A stretch of DNA of 64,000 bases, from contig CAIJTR010000060.1 in the NCBI GenBank assembly GCA_903823665.1, forward strand, positions 1-64,000, given 5' to 3'. Origin of the DNA: an uncultured Rhodospirillales bacterium (GTDB taxonomy: Bacteria; Pseudomonadota; Alphaproteobacteria; Acetobacterales; Acetobacteraceae). The number at the start of each line of letters is the position of its first letter. The first letter of the stretch is position 1. Under the pieces are notes generated by a model that was given only the letters and a program-made list of their open reading frames with translations, searched no databases and was not told where the DNA came from. Both the position numbers and the translations under genes were made by a program. Shown here piece by piece: positions 24,440 through 33,463 of this stretch.

Positions 24440-26461
24440 TCACCTTGCATTGGCCGGCATCCGCATCGTCACGTCGCGGCTGAGATCGCGGGTGGGCGGT
24501 GCCACGACGGGCAAGGCGGCGCTGGGCGGGGCTGCGGCGCGTGGCGGCTTGTTCTGCGCCACTGGAGCCGGCGCTCTCGGGGTTGTTGCCGGAGCACCGG
24601 CGGGTCTGCCCGGCTGCAGCGGAATGGCAAGCGAGGCCTCGGTGGCGGCCGCCGTGTCGGTCTCCGGAAGCAAGCCCAGCATCGGCCCGATCCGCGCAAT
24701 CACCCGCCCAGCGGCAGGGGCCGAGACCCAGCCTGCCGTGGAATACCCATGCGTGCTGGCATCCGCCTTCGGATCATCCAGCATCATATAAACGGCATAG
24801 CGCGGCGCGTTCATCGGGAATACGCTCATGAAGGCCGAGACGTTGGCGTGCTTGGCATAGCCATGCCCGCTCACCTTCTCCGCCGTGCCGGTTTTGCCAC
24901 CGACGAAATAGCCGGGCACCTCGGCGGATTTGCCGTAGCCCGCGGTCACCACGAGGCGCATCAGCTTGCGGGTGATGTCCGATGTGCTGGCCTGCATGAT
25001 GCGGGTACCAGCAGGTCTGAGATCCGCGCTGTCTTGTGCAACCAACGTAGGAGGTAGCTTCACGCCGCCATTGGCCAATGCCGCTGTGCCTGAGACAACA
25101 TGCAAAGGCGTCACCGCAATGCCATGGCCGAAGCCGATGGTCAGCGTCGCGGCCTCGCCCCAATTGTTGGCCGGCGGGAACAATGGTGCCGCGTTCTCCG
25201 GCAATTCAATGCCGGTGCGCTTGGTCATGCCAAGCTTGTCCATCCACACCTTTTGCACCGCCGTGCCAGTGGCCTCGGCCATGCGCGCGGCACCGATATT
25301 GGAGGAATAGGCAATGATCTCCGGCACCGACAGCCAGCGATGCTTGCCCTCGAAATCGTTGATCGAGAAGCGGCCGATCTTAATAGGACTTGTTGCGTCA
25401 AACCCGTTCCAGATGTGCACGGCCCCAGCGTCGAGTGCCATCGACACCGTCTGCAGCTTGAACGTGCTGCCCGGCTCATACACCGCCCCCACCGCACGGT
25501 TCACCCGCTCATTTGGCACCGCACTGCCGGAATTGTTGATATCGAAATCTGGCAGCGACACCATGGCGATCACCTCGCCGGTGCGAACATCCATCACGAT
25601 GCCGCAGGCACCGATGGCCTTGAACTCCTGCATCGCGCTGAGCAGTTCCTCGCGCACCACCGCCTGCGCACGCACATCAATTGATAGTCGAAGCGGCGTT
25701 GCATCCGTTGCCAGCCGTTCGTTGAAATGCCGCTCCACACCGGCAATGCCGTGGCCATCAACATCCACGCCGCCCAGCACCTGTGCCGCCACCCGGCCCA
25801 GCGGATAGCGCCTGCGCTCGGTGCGTTCGAAATCCACACCGGGAATACCGAGATCATTGATCGCCAGCTGCTCACGTGGCGTCACCTGCCGGGCGAGATA
25901 GACGAACTGCTTGCTCTGATCGGCCAACCTCTCCGCCACCTGCTCCTCGTCGATGCGCGGCAGCACTGATTTGAGCTTGTGGGCGGCGTCAGCAGGGTCG
26001 ATCAGCGCGCGAGGATTGGCGATCACGGCAGCCGTCGGCAGCGACAGCGCCAGAACCTCGCCGTTGCGATCCGTGATCATCGCCCGCTTTGCATGCTGTG
26101 CCTCCGTCGGGCGCGCAGCAGCTGGAGCCATTGCCGTCTTCAACGGGGGAGGGCTCGGTGGGCCGGATTGGAGAAGCTTGCGAGCCTCCTGCGCGCGCAG
26201 CGGCATGGGAGCTATGATGGTCGCCACTGCCAGCTTCAGTCCGATCGCGGTGAACAGCACCATGAACCCACCAGCCGCCAGCACCAGCCGGCCGCGCGTT
26301 TTGTCCATCGTCGCGCGACGGTCGAGATCGGGTGCGGTAATCCGCACATCCTCCATACGCGGCACGGCGGCATCACGCGGCGCTCCCAGCCGGCGGGCGA
26401 GCCTGCTGGTGAACGGAGCATGCGCGTCTGGCGCGTTCTGCAGATCGGGCGTCTTGCTCAT
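24440..26461 (-). CDS. ftsI: Septal transpeptidase PBP3 (FtsI)
   Basis: Protein of 673 aa, a class B penicillin-binding protein that crosslinks septal peptidoglycan with FtsW. After a cytoplasmic tail of about 55 residues comes one membrane anchor (about 58-84) and a non-catalytic domain. The transpeptidase domain follows with STFK (S332-K335), the SSN motif (386-388) and KTGTAEK (from K523). A Pro/Ala-rich C-terminal tail of about 70 residues is longer than usual. It overlaps the ftsL-like gene by 4 bases. Confidence 0.95.
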   Translation of the reverse strand: MSKTPDLQNAPDAHAPFTSRLARRLGAPRDAAVPRMEDVRITAPDLDRRATMDKTRGRLVLAAGGFMVLFTAIGLKLAVATIIAPMPLRAQEARKLLQSGPPSPPPLKTAMAPAAARPTEAQHAKRAMITDRNGEVLALSLPTAAVIANPRALIDPADAAHKLKSVLPRIDEEQVAERLADQSKQFVYLARQVTPREQLAINDLGIPGVDFERTERRRYPLGRVAAQVLGGVDVDGHGIAGVERHFNERLATDATPLRLSIDVRAQAVVREELLSAMQEFKAIGACGIVMDVRTGEVIAMVSLPDFDINNSGSAVPNERVNRAVGAVYEPGSTFKLQTVSMALDAGAVHIWNGFDATSPIKIGRFSINDFEGKHRWLSVPEIIAYSSNIGAARMAEATGTAVQKVWMDKLGMTKRTGIELPENAAPLFPPANNWGEAATLTIGFGHGIAVTPLHVVSGTAALANGGVKLPPTLVAQDSADLRPAGTRIMQASTSDITRKLMRLVVTAGYGKSAEVPGYFVGGKTGTAEKVSGHGYAKHANVSAFMSVFPMNAPRYAVYMMLDDPKADASTHGYSTAGWVSAPAAGRVIARIGPMLGLLPETDTAAATEASLAIPLQPGRPAGAPATTPRAPAPVAQNKPPRAAAPPSAALPVVAPPTRDLSRDVTMRMPANAR

Positions 26462-27273
26462 GGGCGCGCGGGGATCGGTTGCGCCATGGTGCGCGCCATG
26501 CCGAGTGCTGAAGCCACCATCGGCACCGGCGTCTCGGAAGGCGAGGGGTGCAACATTCTGGCGTTGATATCGTTGCTCGAAGCCACAGCCAGAGGCGATG
26601 CCACCGGACGTGGCCGGGCTGCGGCCACAACGACAGGGGCGGGCGCGGTCTGAGTGGCCGGATGCACGGCCGCCGGTTTCACATCAGCCGCAGGATGCAG
26701 CGGTGTCGGCGCAGACTTCGGAGCCACTGGTGCATTCGAGGCCATTTGTGCCGGAGCCGAAGCGGGACTTGGAGCGGTTGCTGCCTGAGACTGCGAAATC
26801 AATGGCGGTGTCACTGGGCGCGATGGAGCAGCCGGGCGCGTGACCATCGCCAAAGCCTGCGGTGCTGCTCGTTCGATGGCAGGCTTATCCGCAGCCACCG
26901 CAGTTGGAGCTGGCTCTGCATTCGCAGCGATGACCGGGGCCGCGGTCTGAACCGCCGTCGCCAGTATAGGCAACGTCACGGGAGGGGCCGTGGCGGGAAG
27001 GCGCTTGTCCAGATCAGACAGCGAGGCAAATTGCTTTGGGTCGGTGGGCACCAGGGTCAGCACCTGCGACGCCAATTCCTTCAGCCGTTCTGGATCTCCG
27101 AGCCGGTCATACTCGGCGCGCAGCAGCGCGGCGCGGGCACGGTTTTCCTGTGCCGATTTGACGAGCTTTGCCGTCTCCTGATCGACTATCTGCGCCGAAT
27201 GCTTCGAGTTGTAGAGAAACAACCCCGAACCAGCGGCGAACATCAGGCAAAGGCAGGTGAACGGACGGATCAT
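26458..27273 (-). CDS. ftsL: FtsL-like divisome protein with long Pro/Ala-rich tail
   Basis: Protein of 271 aa in the normal place of ftsL, between rsmH and ftsI. It has one N-terminal membrane segment (about residues 4-20). A charged helical stretch that could form a coiled coil ([22 protein letters not shown]) and the DPERLKELA motif, typical of alphaproteobacterial FtsL, follow. From about residue 95 on it is a low-complexity tail rich in Ala, Pro, Val and Thr. FtsL is usually near 100 aa, so the tail of about 175 residues is odd. The assignment rests on position and on the first 80 residues. Confidence 0.75.
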   Translation of the reverse strand: MIRPFTCLCLMFAAGSGLFLYNSKHSAQIVDQETAKLVKSAQENRARAALLRAEYDRLGDPERLKELASQVLTLVPTDPKQFASLSDLDKRLPATAPPVTLPILATAVQTAAPVIAANAEPAPTAVAADKPAIERAAPQALAMVTRPAAPSRPVTPPLISQSQAATAPSPASAPAQMASNAPVAPKSAPTPLHPAADVKPAAVHPATQTAPAPVVVAAARPRPVASPLAVASSNDINARMLHPSPSETPVPMVASALGMARTMAQPIPARP

Positions 27274-28241
27274 ACGTGCCTCTCCATACCGTCTGAATGC
27301 CCAACCGCATCGTGTCGGCGCAAGGCGCGAAGCCGTGCACTTCGCGCGCGCGGATTGGCCGAAACCTCATGCTCGGTCGGCTTGACCGCGCGCGGGGTCA
27401 GCAAATCAAACCCTGCCGCCTGCCGTGCCACCATGCCGCCGGGATGATGGCGTGACGGCTGTGGCGTGCGTCCGGTGGCCTCGGTCATGAAGCGCTTCAC
27501 CAGGCGATCCTCCAGCGAGTGGAAGGACACCACCACCAGCCGCCCGCCGGGTGCGAGCAAACTTGCTGCCTGCGCCAAGGCCCGTTCAATTTGCCCGAGC
27601 TCATCATTCACCCGGATACGCAGCGCCTGAAAGCTGCGCGTGGCAGGGTCGATGCCGGATTTGTCCTTCGGCACTACCGCACGGATCACTTCTGCCAGTT
27701 GCTGTGTTGTCGTGATCGCGGCCACAGCCCGCGCGGCCACAATCGCCTTCGCAATCCGCCGTGACAGTCGTTCCTCACCGAGTTGATAGAGCGTGTCTGC
27801 CAACTCCGCCTCGGAAAGATCTGCCACCAGGTCAGCAGCTGACGTGCCGCTGGCCGACATCCGCATATCAAGTGGGCCGTCATGCCGGAAGCTGAACCCC
27901 CGCGCGGGATCGTCGATCTGGAAGGAGGATACACCGAGGTCGAGCACCACACCATCCAACGCGCTCACACCGTGCTCATCCAGCAGCCCGACCATGTCGG
28001 CGAACGTGCCCTGAACCAGATGCAACCGGCCGGGATGACGTGCCGCCAATTCTGCCCCACGGGCAATCGCATCGGGGTCCCGATCAATCGCCCAAAGCGT
28101 GCAGTCCGGTGCCGCTTCCAGGATGGCGCGCGCGTAACCACCACCGCCAAACGTGCCATCGAGATAGGTTTCGCCGGGGGCAGGGGCGAGGTATTCCAAG
28201 ATCTCCCCGAGCAGCACTGGGGTGTGGCTGAACCCGCTCAT
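27270..28241 (-). CDS. rsmH: 16S rRNA (cytosine-1402 N4) methyltransferase
   Basis: Protein of 323 aa of the RsmH/MraW family, which methylates C1402 in the ribosomal decoding site with S-adenosylmethionine. [15 protein letters not shown] starts the protein, followed by the SAM-binding [14 protein letters not shown] (about residue 29). [18 protein letters not shown] and [16 protein letters not shown] are family signatures. It overlaps mraZ and the ftsL-like gene by 4 bases each. Confidence 0.97.
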   Translation of the reverse strand: MSGFSHTPVLLGEILEYLAPAPGETYLDGTFGGGGYARAILEAAPDCTLWAIDRDPDAIARGAELAARHPGRLHLVQGTFADMVGLLDEHGVSALDGVVLDLGVSSFQIDDPARGFSFRHDGPLDMRMSASGTSAADLVADLSEAELADTLYQLGEERLSRRIAKAIVAARAVAAITTTQQLAEVIRAVVPKDKSGIDPATRSFQALRIRVNDELGQIERALAQAASLLAPGGRLVVVSFHSLEDRLVKRFMTEATGRTPQPSRHHPGGMVARQAAGFDLLTPRAVKPTEHEVSANPRARSARLRALRRHDAVGHSDGMERHV

Positions 28242-28696
28242 GCCGACACCGCCGGAAGGGTAACATTGCGGGCGGCAAGCCGGGCCTCGGAGCGCCTGCG
28301 CGCGGCGGCCTGCGGTTCCCAGATCTGAAAGTGATCGCGCATGCCGACGAATTCGATGGCGTCGGTGAGATTGGCGTGCGTTGCCAGCAAATCCGGCAGC
28401 ACAATCCGCCCCTCTTTGTCCGGCGTCATCTCCGTCGCATCGGCGTAATAGGCGAATGTCAGATCGTCCTGCGCCTGGCTGAACATATCCAGTCGCTCCA
28501 GCGCATCGCCCCGTCGATAAAAATCCACAGCGGCCCAGCCCTCGATGCAGTCGAACTTATGCGAAGGGCGCAGTACGACGGACGGGGCCGCACCCTCAGG
28601 GGCCTTTTCACGCAGCACCGACCGAAAGGGCGCGGGAATGCTCACCCGCCCTTTGGCGTCCAGCCTGTTGTGATGCGGGCCCATAAAGTGGGTCAT
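28238..28696 (-). CDS. mraZ: Transcriptional regulator MraZ
   Basis: Protein of 152 aa with two AbrB-like SpoVT/MraZ domains, marked by DAKGRVSIP (residues 14-22) and DKEGRIVLP. MraZ binds TGGG repeats in front of its own operon and regulates the dcw genes. It is the first gene of the cluster. A set of TGGG boxes lies about 110 bases upstream (28804-28848). A small palindrome, GGCGGTT-G-AACCGCC (723-737 in the 28 kb segment), lies between the boxes and the start. Confidence 0.95.
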   Translation of the reverse strand: MTHFMGPHHNRLDAKGRVSIPAPFRSVLREKAPEGAAPSVVLRPSHKFDCIEGWAAVDFYRRGDALERLDMFSQAQDDLTFAYYADATEMTPDKEGRIVLPDLLATHANLTDAIEFVGMRDHFQIWEPQAAARRRSEARLAARNVTLPAVSA

Positions 28697-28803
28697 TCGG
28701 CCAAATCGGCCCCTTTTGCGTAGGCGGTTGAACCGCCGCCCTCCACAGCGCCGAAGCCGGCCGCCGACGAAATGCGGATATCCCCCCGAATGAGCAATTC
28801 ACT

Positions 28804-28848
28804 TGGGATGGCATGGGATATCATGGGTCTGCATGGGCGTCAAAGGGA
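28804..28848. promoter_or_regulatory. Probable MraZ operator: TGGG boxes at 10-base pitch
   Basis: On the plus strand TGGGA (28804), TGGGA (28814), TGGGT (28824) and TGGGC (28834) are followed by a degenerate AGGGA (28844), all exactly 10 bases apart. MraZ is known to bind TGGGN repeats with 5-base spacers. The boxes read opposite to the mraZ direction. The rest of 28697-29090 holds the mraZ leader and an AT-rich stretch (28855-28985) that probably carries the mraZ promoter. I see no gene in it. Confidence 0.8.
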
Positions 28849-29090
28849 TTTAGCTGGCTGATTTTGCTTATGGGATAGAAGTTATGTTTCTTATCAATGT
28901 TTTAATTGGCCTTCTTGAGTGCTGGCGGAACATTCACGGAGAAAAACGTTTGGATGATTAATGTTCATTATTTGTTCTTAGTGCTGGAATATTCATTCTG
29001 CAGATAACCAGTCTGTGGATAAGCTGGAACAAACCGTGCCTTGGGAGCGTAGTCGCGCTCCTCAGCGGCGAAAGCGACGGTGGAAAATGC

Positions 29091-29507
29091 CAGACGGCCT
29101 GTAAGCCGGGTTCTGTTCGCACCTTGCGGCACGAGGCGACCATTCCTCTGGGACACGCATTGCTGCGTGCCTCACGCGACCAACCCGGGCGACAGGGCGG
29201 AAATGCCCCCGCGTCACCTCGCCAGACTTTCGTCCGATGAAGCCGCCGGCCGCCCCTATTCGGTCTTGCTCCCGGTGGGGTTTGCCCTGCCACCCCTGTT
29301 ACCAGAGGTGCGGTGCGCTCTTACCGCACCGTTTCACCCTTGCCAGTTGAGCCAACCAAGCGTGATTGTCTGAACCTGGCGGTTTGTTTTCTGTGGCACT
29401 TTCCCTAGGGTCGCCCCCGCCGGCCGTTAGCCGGCACCGTATTCCCGTGGAGCCCGGACTTTCCTCCATGAGGCTTTAAAACCTCACAGCGATCGCCCAG
29501 CCGTCTG
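29091..29507 (-). ncRNA. rnpB: RNase P RNA
   Basis: The minus strand carries the universal type A core. The terminal helix AGACGGC at the 5' end pairs with GCCGTCT at the 3' end (about 29500-29506 with 29092-29098). GAGGAAAGTCCGGGCTCC (18 bases) lies near the 5' end. The GGTAAGAGCGCACCGC motif is in the middle, and ACCCGGCTTAC is near the 3' end. RNase P RNA matures tRNA 5' ends. The ends are set from the closing helix and may be off by a few bases. Confidence 0.95.
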
Positions 29508-29576
29508 GCCCACGCTGCATGCGCCGAAGCATGCATGTCGTCAACGCCGCCTTCACCACCGTGACATATTGAACTC

Positions 29577-30437
29577 TTACGGCCGCCCCGCCACCCGCAC
29601 CGGGATCATACGGTACGCCGCCAAATCGCGCCCAGGCGCAGCATTCGCCGATGGGATTATATGCACGTTTTCGGAGTGGTTGCCAAGCAATCTCGCCCCG
29701 GTGGGGGGGGCCATGCCGAATATCCCAGGCACATCTGGCCCCATCGCCATGCGCACACCGCTCCCGGCAGCCGTTGCATCGGCACCAGCTTCCTCGTTCA
29801 TCACCGAAGCCACCTTGCGCTGATAGGGATCGCCTAAGGCCGGGTTGAGGGAGTGATAGCCCGCCGTCGCTTTTGGCCAGGAGCCCGTTTGTTCGAACAA
29901 CTCTTTCAGGAAATGCGCCGCATAATTGGCATTCGCCAAAGGATCAAATGCCTGCTCAAGCGAGGCAAACGCGTTGGGGTGAAACAGCAGATTGACCTGC
30001 ATGCACCCAACATCGATCGACCGCACGCCGCTGGCCTGATAGCTGCGCACGGCTGCAATCGCCAGATCGCGCGTGTCATAAATATGGTCCGTGCCCTCGA
30101 CATTGATGCTCCACGGCCACGGATTGACCTGACCATCAGCACCACGCCTGCCACTTTCAATGCGCGCTATGGCGGACATCAGGTGGTCGGGAATGCCAGA
30201 GTTGCGTCCTGCCTGCACAACGGCCGCACGGCACATCAAACCAGGATCTGCGACGTTCGATACCACACGCGGGATGGGTGTGTGCGGCACCGGCGCTGCG
30301 AGCATCGGCAACGGCTTAGGCGACAGTGGAGGCATGATTGTGCCGGAGGCTGGCCCCACGTCAGCCCAGGCCGTGCCTGCTTGCATTACCGGCCACCAAC
30401 CTATGCAAATCATCAATAAGCCGAGGAGAATACGCAT
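29577..30437 (-). CDS. Exported lytic transglycosylase (SLT domain)
   Basis: Protein of 286 aa from ATG 30437, with a signal peptide ending near TAWADVG. The SLT-type lysozyme-like domain spans about residues 70-205. It has the catalytic glutamate in SAIARIESG and the motifs IDVGCMQVNLLFHP and AFDPLANANYAAHFLKEL. The variant resembles the transglycosylases often found as conjugation accessory proteins. No conjugation gene is near, so a general cell-wall cutting role is more likely. An upstream in-frame start at 30482 would add 15 residues before the signal peptide. Neither start has a good ribosome binding site. Confidence 0.8.
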   Translation of the reverse strand: MRILLGLLMICIGWWPVMQAGTAWADVGPASGTIMPPLSPKPLPMLAAPVPHTPIPRVVSNVADPGLMCRAAVVQAGRNSGIPDHLMSAIARIESGRRGADGQVNPWPWSINVEGTDHIYDTRDLAIAAVRSYQASGVRSIDVGCMQVNLLFHPNAFASLEQAFDPLANANYAAHFLKELFEQTGSWPKATAGYHSLNPALGDPYQRKVASVMNEEAGADATAAGSGVRMAMGPDVPGIFGMAPPTGARLLGNHSENVHIIPSANAAPGRDLAAYRMIPVRVAGRP

Positions 30438-30520
30438 GTTCGAAGCATGCGCCGCGAAGCTTAACCCCCGGTAAACACGCATAGATGCATAACCAATTTG
30501 TCATGCTGCACTGCACGATT

Positions 30521-30549
30521 TTGCTTGCCCAGCGTGGGTGCGATCGATA
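30521..30549 (+). promoter_or_regulatory. Candidate promoter of a small RNA
   Basis: TTGCTT (30521-30526), a 17-base spacer and TCGATA (30544-30549) on the plus strand, about 95 bases before a strong plus-strand terminator. No plus-strand gene lies between them. The match to sigma70 is moderate. Confidence 0.35.
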
Positions 30550-30555
30550 TCTTGT

Positions 30556-30646
30556 GCACTGCAGCACAGCGACTACGGTCGCGCTGCTTTCTTGGACGTT
30601 TCCTCCCTAAACTTGGCGATGCTGCAAAGCATCGCCACTTTTTTTT
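30556..30646 (+). ncRNA. Candidate small RNA with anti-Shine-Dalgarno stretch
   Basis: Both flanking genes run on the minus strand, yet this spacer holds a strong plus-strand terminator. A transcript of about 90 nt would contain a stem CAGCGAC/GTCGCGCTG (568-586 in the 30.5 kb segment). An unpaired stretch with TTTCCTCCC (30599-30607), complementary to a Shine-Dalgarno sequence, comes next, and then the terminator. This layout resembles alphaproteobacterial trans-acting sRNAs that expose CCUCC motifs. The start is inferred from a moderate promoter. I cannot assign a named family. Confidence 0.5.
30614..30646 (+). terminator. Strong rho-independent terminator with GCAA tetraloop
   Basis: TGGCGATGCT (30614-30623) pairs perfectly with AGCATCGCCA (30628-30637) around the stable tetraloop GCAA. 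It is followed by C and eight T residues. It works only on the plus strand; on the minus strand the stem is followed by GTTTAGG. Confidence 0.9.
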
Positions 30647-30665
30647 CGAAAACGCCGCCAGCGCA

Positions 30666-31508
30666 TCAAAGCTCTGGCAGAAATCCCCGGCTCGCCACCA
30701 GCTCCGCCACCAGTTGGGTGAACCGCGCCCGCACATCCACAAATCCCGCGAGCCTCTCAATCCGCGACTCATCCATATAAATCGACCGGCATATCTCAAT
30801 CTGCAGCGCATGCACCCCCTCGCGCGGCCGCCCGTAATGACGGGTGATATAGCCGCCCGCATAAGGGTCATTGCGCTTCACCCGGTAGCCGAGCCCAACC
30901 AGCAGCTCCTCCACCCCGCGCACCACGCGGGCCGAACACGTCGTCCCATGCGCATCTCCCAAAATCACATCCACCCGTCCGCTGTGGCTCTGGCTGTTCG
31001 TCGGCATCGAATGGCAATCGACCAGCAAACACTGGCCGAACACCGCACGCGTGGCACCAATCTCGGTCAGCAGCGCATCATGGAACGGTTGCCAGCACCG
31101 CTCCATCCGCATCTGCGCCTCGGCAAAATGCAACTTGTGCCGATAAATATGCTCGCCGGACGCCACAACGCGGGCAATCGTACCAAGGCCCGCACCCACC
31201 CGCGCGCTCTTGCTGTTCACCCAGTCCGGCAGCGCCCCCTCGAACATCTCAGGATCGAGCTCCCACTTCTCCCGGTTCGCATCGCAATAGGCTCGTGGAA
31301 ACCGGGCCACCACCATTGGCGCGCCCAAACCGGGGGCGGCATCGAATAACTCATCGACAAAACTATCCTCGCTGCGCCGCAACGCCGGAAAATCCAGCCG
31401 CGCCGATGCCACGAAATCCGCCGGGTAATTCTGCCCGGAATGCGCGCACGCCAGCACCAAAGGGGATGCCTGCGCGCGTGGCCTACGAACGTCCACGGCA
31501 TCAGCCAT
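30666..31508 (-). CDS. N-formylglutamate amidohydrolase family protein
   Basis: Protein of 280 aa of the N-formylglutamate amidohydrolase (HutG-like) family of zinc amidohydrolases. Visible landmarks are ACAHSGQNYPADF near the N-terminus, FVDELFD, LLVDCHSMPT, DVILGDAHGTTCS and EICRSIYMDE. No hut genes are nearby, so histidine breakdown is not supported by context, and the true substrate is open. ATG 31508 is chosen; a GTG at 31526 would add six residues. Neither has a clear ribosome binding site. Confidence 0.85.
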   Translation of the reverse strand: MADAVDVRRPRAQASPLVLACAHSGQNYPADFVASARLDFPALRRSEDSFVDELFDAAPGLGAPMVVARFPRAYCDANREKWELDPEMFEGALPDWVNSKSARVGAGLGTIARVVASGEHIYRHKLHFAEAQMRMERCWQPFHDALLTEIGATRAVFGQCLLVDCHSMPTNSQSHSGRVDVILGDAHGTTCSARVVRGVEELLVGLGYRVKRNDPYAGGYITRHYGRPREGVHALQIEICRSIYMDESRIERLAGFVDVRARFTQLVAELVASRGFLPEL

Positions 31509-31572
31509 GATCGCATCGTTTGTCACAGCACTTGCGGCGGGCGAGGGGGGCGGATAGAACGCTGGTCCGGAT

Positions 31573-31647
31573 GGGCGATTAGCTCAGCGGGAGAGCGTCC
31601 CCCTGACACGGGGAAGGTCACAGGTTCAATCCCTGTATCGCCCACCA
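31573..31647 (+). tRNA. tRNA-Val (anticodon GAC), CCA encoded
   Basis: Cloverleaf with acceptor GGGCGAT/ATCGCCC, D arm GCTC/GAGC, anticodon stem TCCCC/GGGGA with loop CTGACAC, and T arm ACAGG/CCTGT. Positions 34-36 read GAC, decoding GTC and GTT valine codons. The discriminator A and CCA end at 31647. Confidence 0.95.
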
Positions 31648-31664
31648 TCCGGCTGCATCTGCTT

Positions 31665-32348
31665 TCAAAAGTGGAAATCATACTGCAAAAACGGGTTCTC
31701 GCGGCGTTCTGCCCCGAAGGTCGAGCCCTCGCCGTGGCCGCAGATGAACGCGATATCATCGCCCATCGGCAGCAGCTTTTCCTTGATGCCCGCAAGCAGC
31801 GCCGGCCCATCGCCATATTCAAAATCACTCCGCCCCACGCCCTGGCGGAACACAATATCGCCCACCAGCGCCAGCTTCGCTGCCGGATCGACAAACGCCA
31901 CATGCCCAGGGGTATGGCCGGGAACATGCACCACCTGAAACTTCAGCGAGCCAAGTTCGATCACCTCGCCCTCGGTCACAAACCGGTCCGGCGTGATGTT
32001 GCGCAGACCCGTGATGCCGAATTTTGCGGCCTGCGTCTCAATCGACTGCAGCAAAAACATATCGCGCTCATCAGGCCCCACCACCGGCACCTTGCCCAGC
32101 CCCATCTGGCTGCGCGCTTCATCAATCACGCCCTTCAGCGCCAGCGCCCCACCGGCATGATCAAGATGTCCATGCGTGAGCAAAATCAGCTCCGGCAGCA
32201 AATCCATCCGGTTCAGCAGATCAATGATCCGCCCCGGCTCCCCACCCGGATCAATCACCGCACATTGCCGCGTCTTGGTGTCCCACAGAACCGTGCAGTT
32301 CTGCTGGAACACGGTGACGGGAATAACGGCAATCTGGAAATCAGACAT
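31665..32348 (-). CDS. Metallo-beta-lactamase-fold hydrolase, glyoxalase II-like
   Basis: Protein of 227 aa from ATG 32348 (MSDFQIAVIPV). The motif THGHLDHAGG (HxHxDH) gives the dinuclear metal site. Further ligands are in HVPGHTPGHVAF and the C-terminal FICGHGEGSTFG. The short length without the C-terminal domain of true glyoxalase II points to the YcbL-like group that hydrolyses thioesters. An upstream in-frame start at 32453 lacks family similarity and would run into the cysK end. It lies downstream of cysK in the same direction, 40 bases apart. Confidence 0.88.
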   Translation of the reverse strand: MSDFQIAVIPVTVFQQNCTVLWDTKTRQCAVIDPGGEPGRIIDLLNRMDLLPELILLTHGHLDHAGGALALKGVIDEARSQMGLGKVPVVGPDERDMFLLQSIETQAAKFGITGLRNITPDRFVTEGEVIELGSLKFQVVHVPGHTPGHVAFVDPAAKLALVGDIVFRQGVGRSDFEYGDGPALLAGIKEKLLPMGDDIAFICGHGEGSTFGAERRENPFLQYDFHF

Positions 32349-32388
32349 CAACGCGGCTCCGGGAAAATAGGGTCGTTCGGTCTGACTA

Positions 32389-33402
32389 TCACAGCCCGGC
32401 GAAAAGCGCTGTCGACAGATAGCGTTCCGCGAAGGAGGCGGCGATGCACACAATCAGCTTGCCCTCATTCGCCGGAAGCCCCGCCAGCCCAATCGCCGCA
32501 TGCAGCGCCGCACCCGATGAAATCCCAATCGGAACCCCATCGGTCTCCGCCACCCTACGGGCCATCGCAATCGCCTCGCGTTCTGATGCCAACAACACGC
32601 CGTCCATCAGATCGATGGCCAGATTGGCAGGCTGAAACCCCGGCCCAATCCCCTGCACCCCATGCGGCCCCGGCTCATCACCAGACAGCACCGCACTTTC
32701 AGAAGGCTCCACCGCGAACACCTGCAACCCGGCTTTGCGAGGCTTCAACCGCCGCGCGATGCCGGTGAGCGTCCCGCCGGTTCCGGCACCGCCGACCACA
32801 ATGTCCACGCCACCCTGCGTGTCCGTCCAAATCTCCTCAGCCGTCGTGGCCTCGTGAATGGCGGGATTGGCCGGATTGTCGAATTGCCTTGGCATCCAGG
32901 CACCAGGCGTATCTGCGAGAATCGCCTCCGCTCGAGCAATCGCGCCCGCCATCCCAGCGCGGGCAGGGGTCAACTGCACATCCACACCCAGCAGCCGCAT
33001 CATCCGCCGCCGCTCGATCGAAGCACCATCCGGCATTGTCACGATCAGCTTATAGCCACGCGCCGCGGCCACGAACCCAAGTGCTATGCCGGTGTTGCCC
33101 GATGTCGGCTCCACCAGCACGGAGCGTTCCGGCGCGATCAATCCGGAAGCCTCAGCCTCCAGCACCATCGCAAGCCCAATGCGGTCCTTCACGGAACCCA
33201 GCGGATTGAAGAACTCCAGCTTCACCGCAATGTCCGCCCGCAGCGCCAGCGCGCGGCTCAACCGAGGCAGCCGAACCAGCGGAGTGCCGCCGATAGTGTC
33301 GAGAATGCTGTCATAAATCCGCCCGCGCGGTGCAAACGGCACCGGCACGGCGTGTTCCACCGCGTCATATGCGGGAGCGAATCGAACGTTCTTCTTGTTC
33401 AT
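32389..33402 (-). CDS. cysK: Cysteine synthase family PLP enzyme
   Basis: Protein of 337 aa of the O-acetylserine sulfhydrylase family, which makes cysteine from O-acetylserine and sulfide. The PLP lysine is in NPLGSVKDR (K72). The substrate loop EPTSGNTGIALG and the phosphate-binding GAGTGGTLTGIA follow. About 28 residues precede the usual start (DSILDTIGGTPLVRLP), a modest extension. It is divergent from an Rrf2 regulator and shares a short promoter region with an operator-like dyad. A related beta-substituting enzyme cannot be excluded. Confidence 0.88.
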   Translation of the reverse strand: MNKKNVRFAPAYDAVEHAVPVPFAPRGRIYDSILDTIGGTPLVRLPRLSRALALRADIAVKLEFFNPLGSVKDRIGLAMVLEAEASGLIAPERSVLVEPTSGNTGIALGFVAAARGYKLIVTMPDGASIERRRMMRLLGVDVQLTPARAGMAGAIARAEAILADTPGAWMPRQFDNPANPAIHEATTAEEIWTDTQGGVDIVVGGAGTGGTLTGIARRLKPRKAGLQVFAVEPSESAVLSGDEPGPHGVQGIGPGFQPANLAIDLMDGVLLASEREAIAMARRVAETDGVPIGISSGAALHAAIGLAGLPANEGKLIVCIAASFAERYLSTALFAGL

Positions 33403-33412
33403 CTCATGACAG

Positions 33413-33438
33413 TATCACACGCTGGCCTTGTGGTTTAG
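33413..33438. promoter_or_regulatory. Operator-like dyad between cysK and the Rrf2 gene
   Basis: TATCAC (33413-33418), 11 bases, then GTGGTTTAG (33430-33438). The right arm matches GTGATTTAG of the dyad at 34801-34830 in 8 of 9 bases. The left arm shares ATCAC with both dyads before the cysI operon. It lies in the 61-base spacer between two divergent genes. Confidence 0.5.
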
Positions 33439-33463
33439 TCTGACCCCACGGACGGGGGGAATC

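Noticed and set aside
28958-29293. Open frame of 111 codons on the minus strand
   Set aside because: It lies largely within the RNase P RNA, whose conserved core is unmistakable.
31573-31700. tRNA-Val(GAC) as an integration site
   Set aside because: No integrase, no repeated 3' tRNA fragment nearby and no change in composition to the right.
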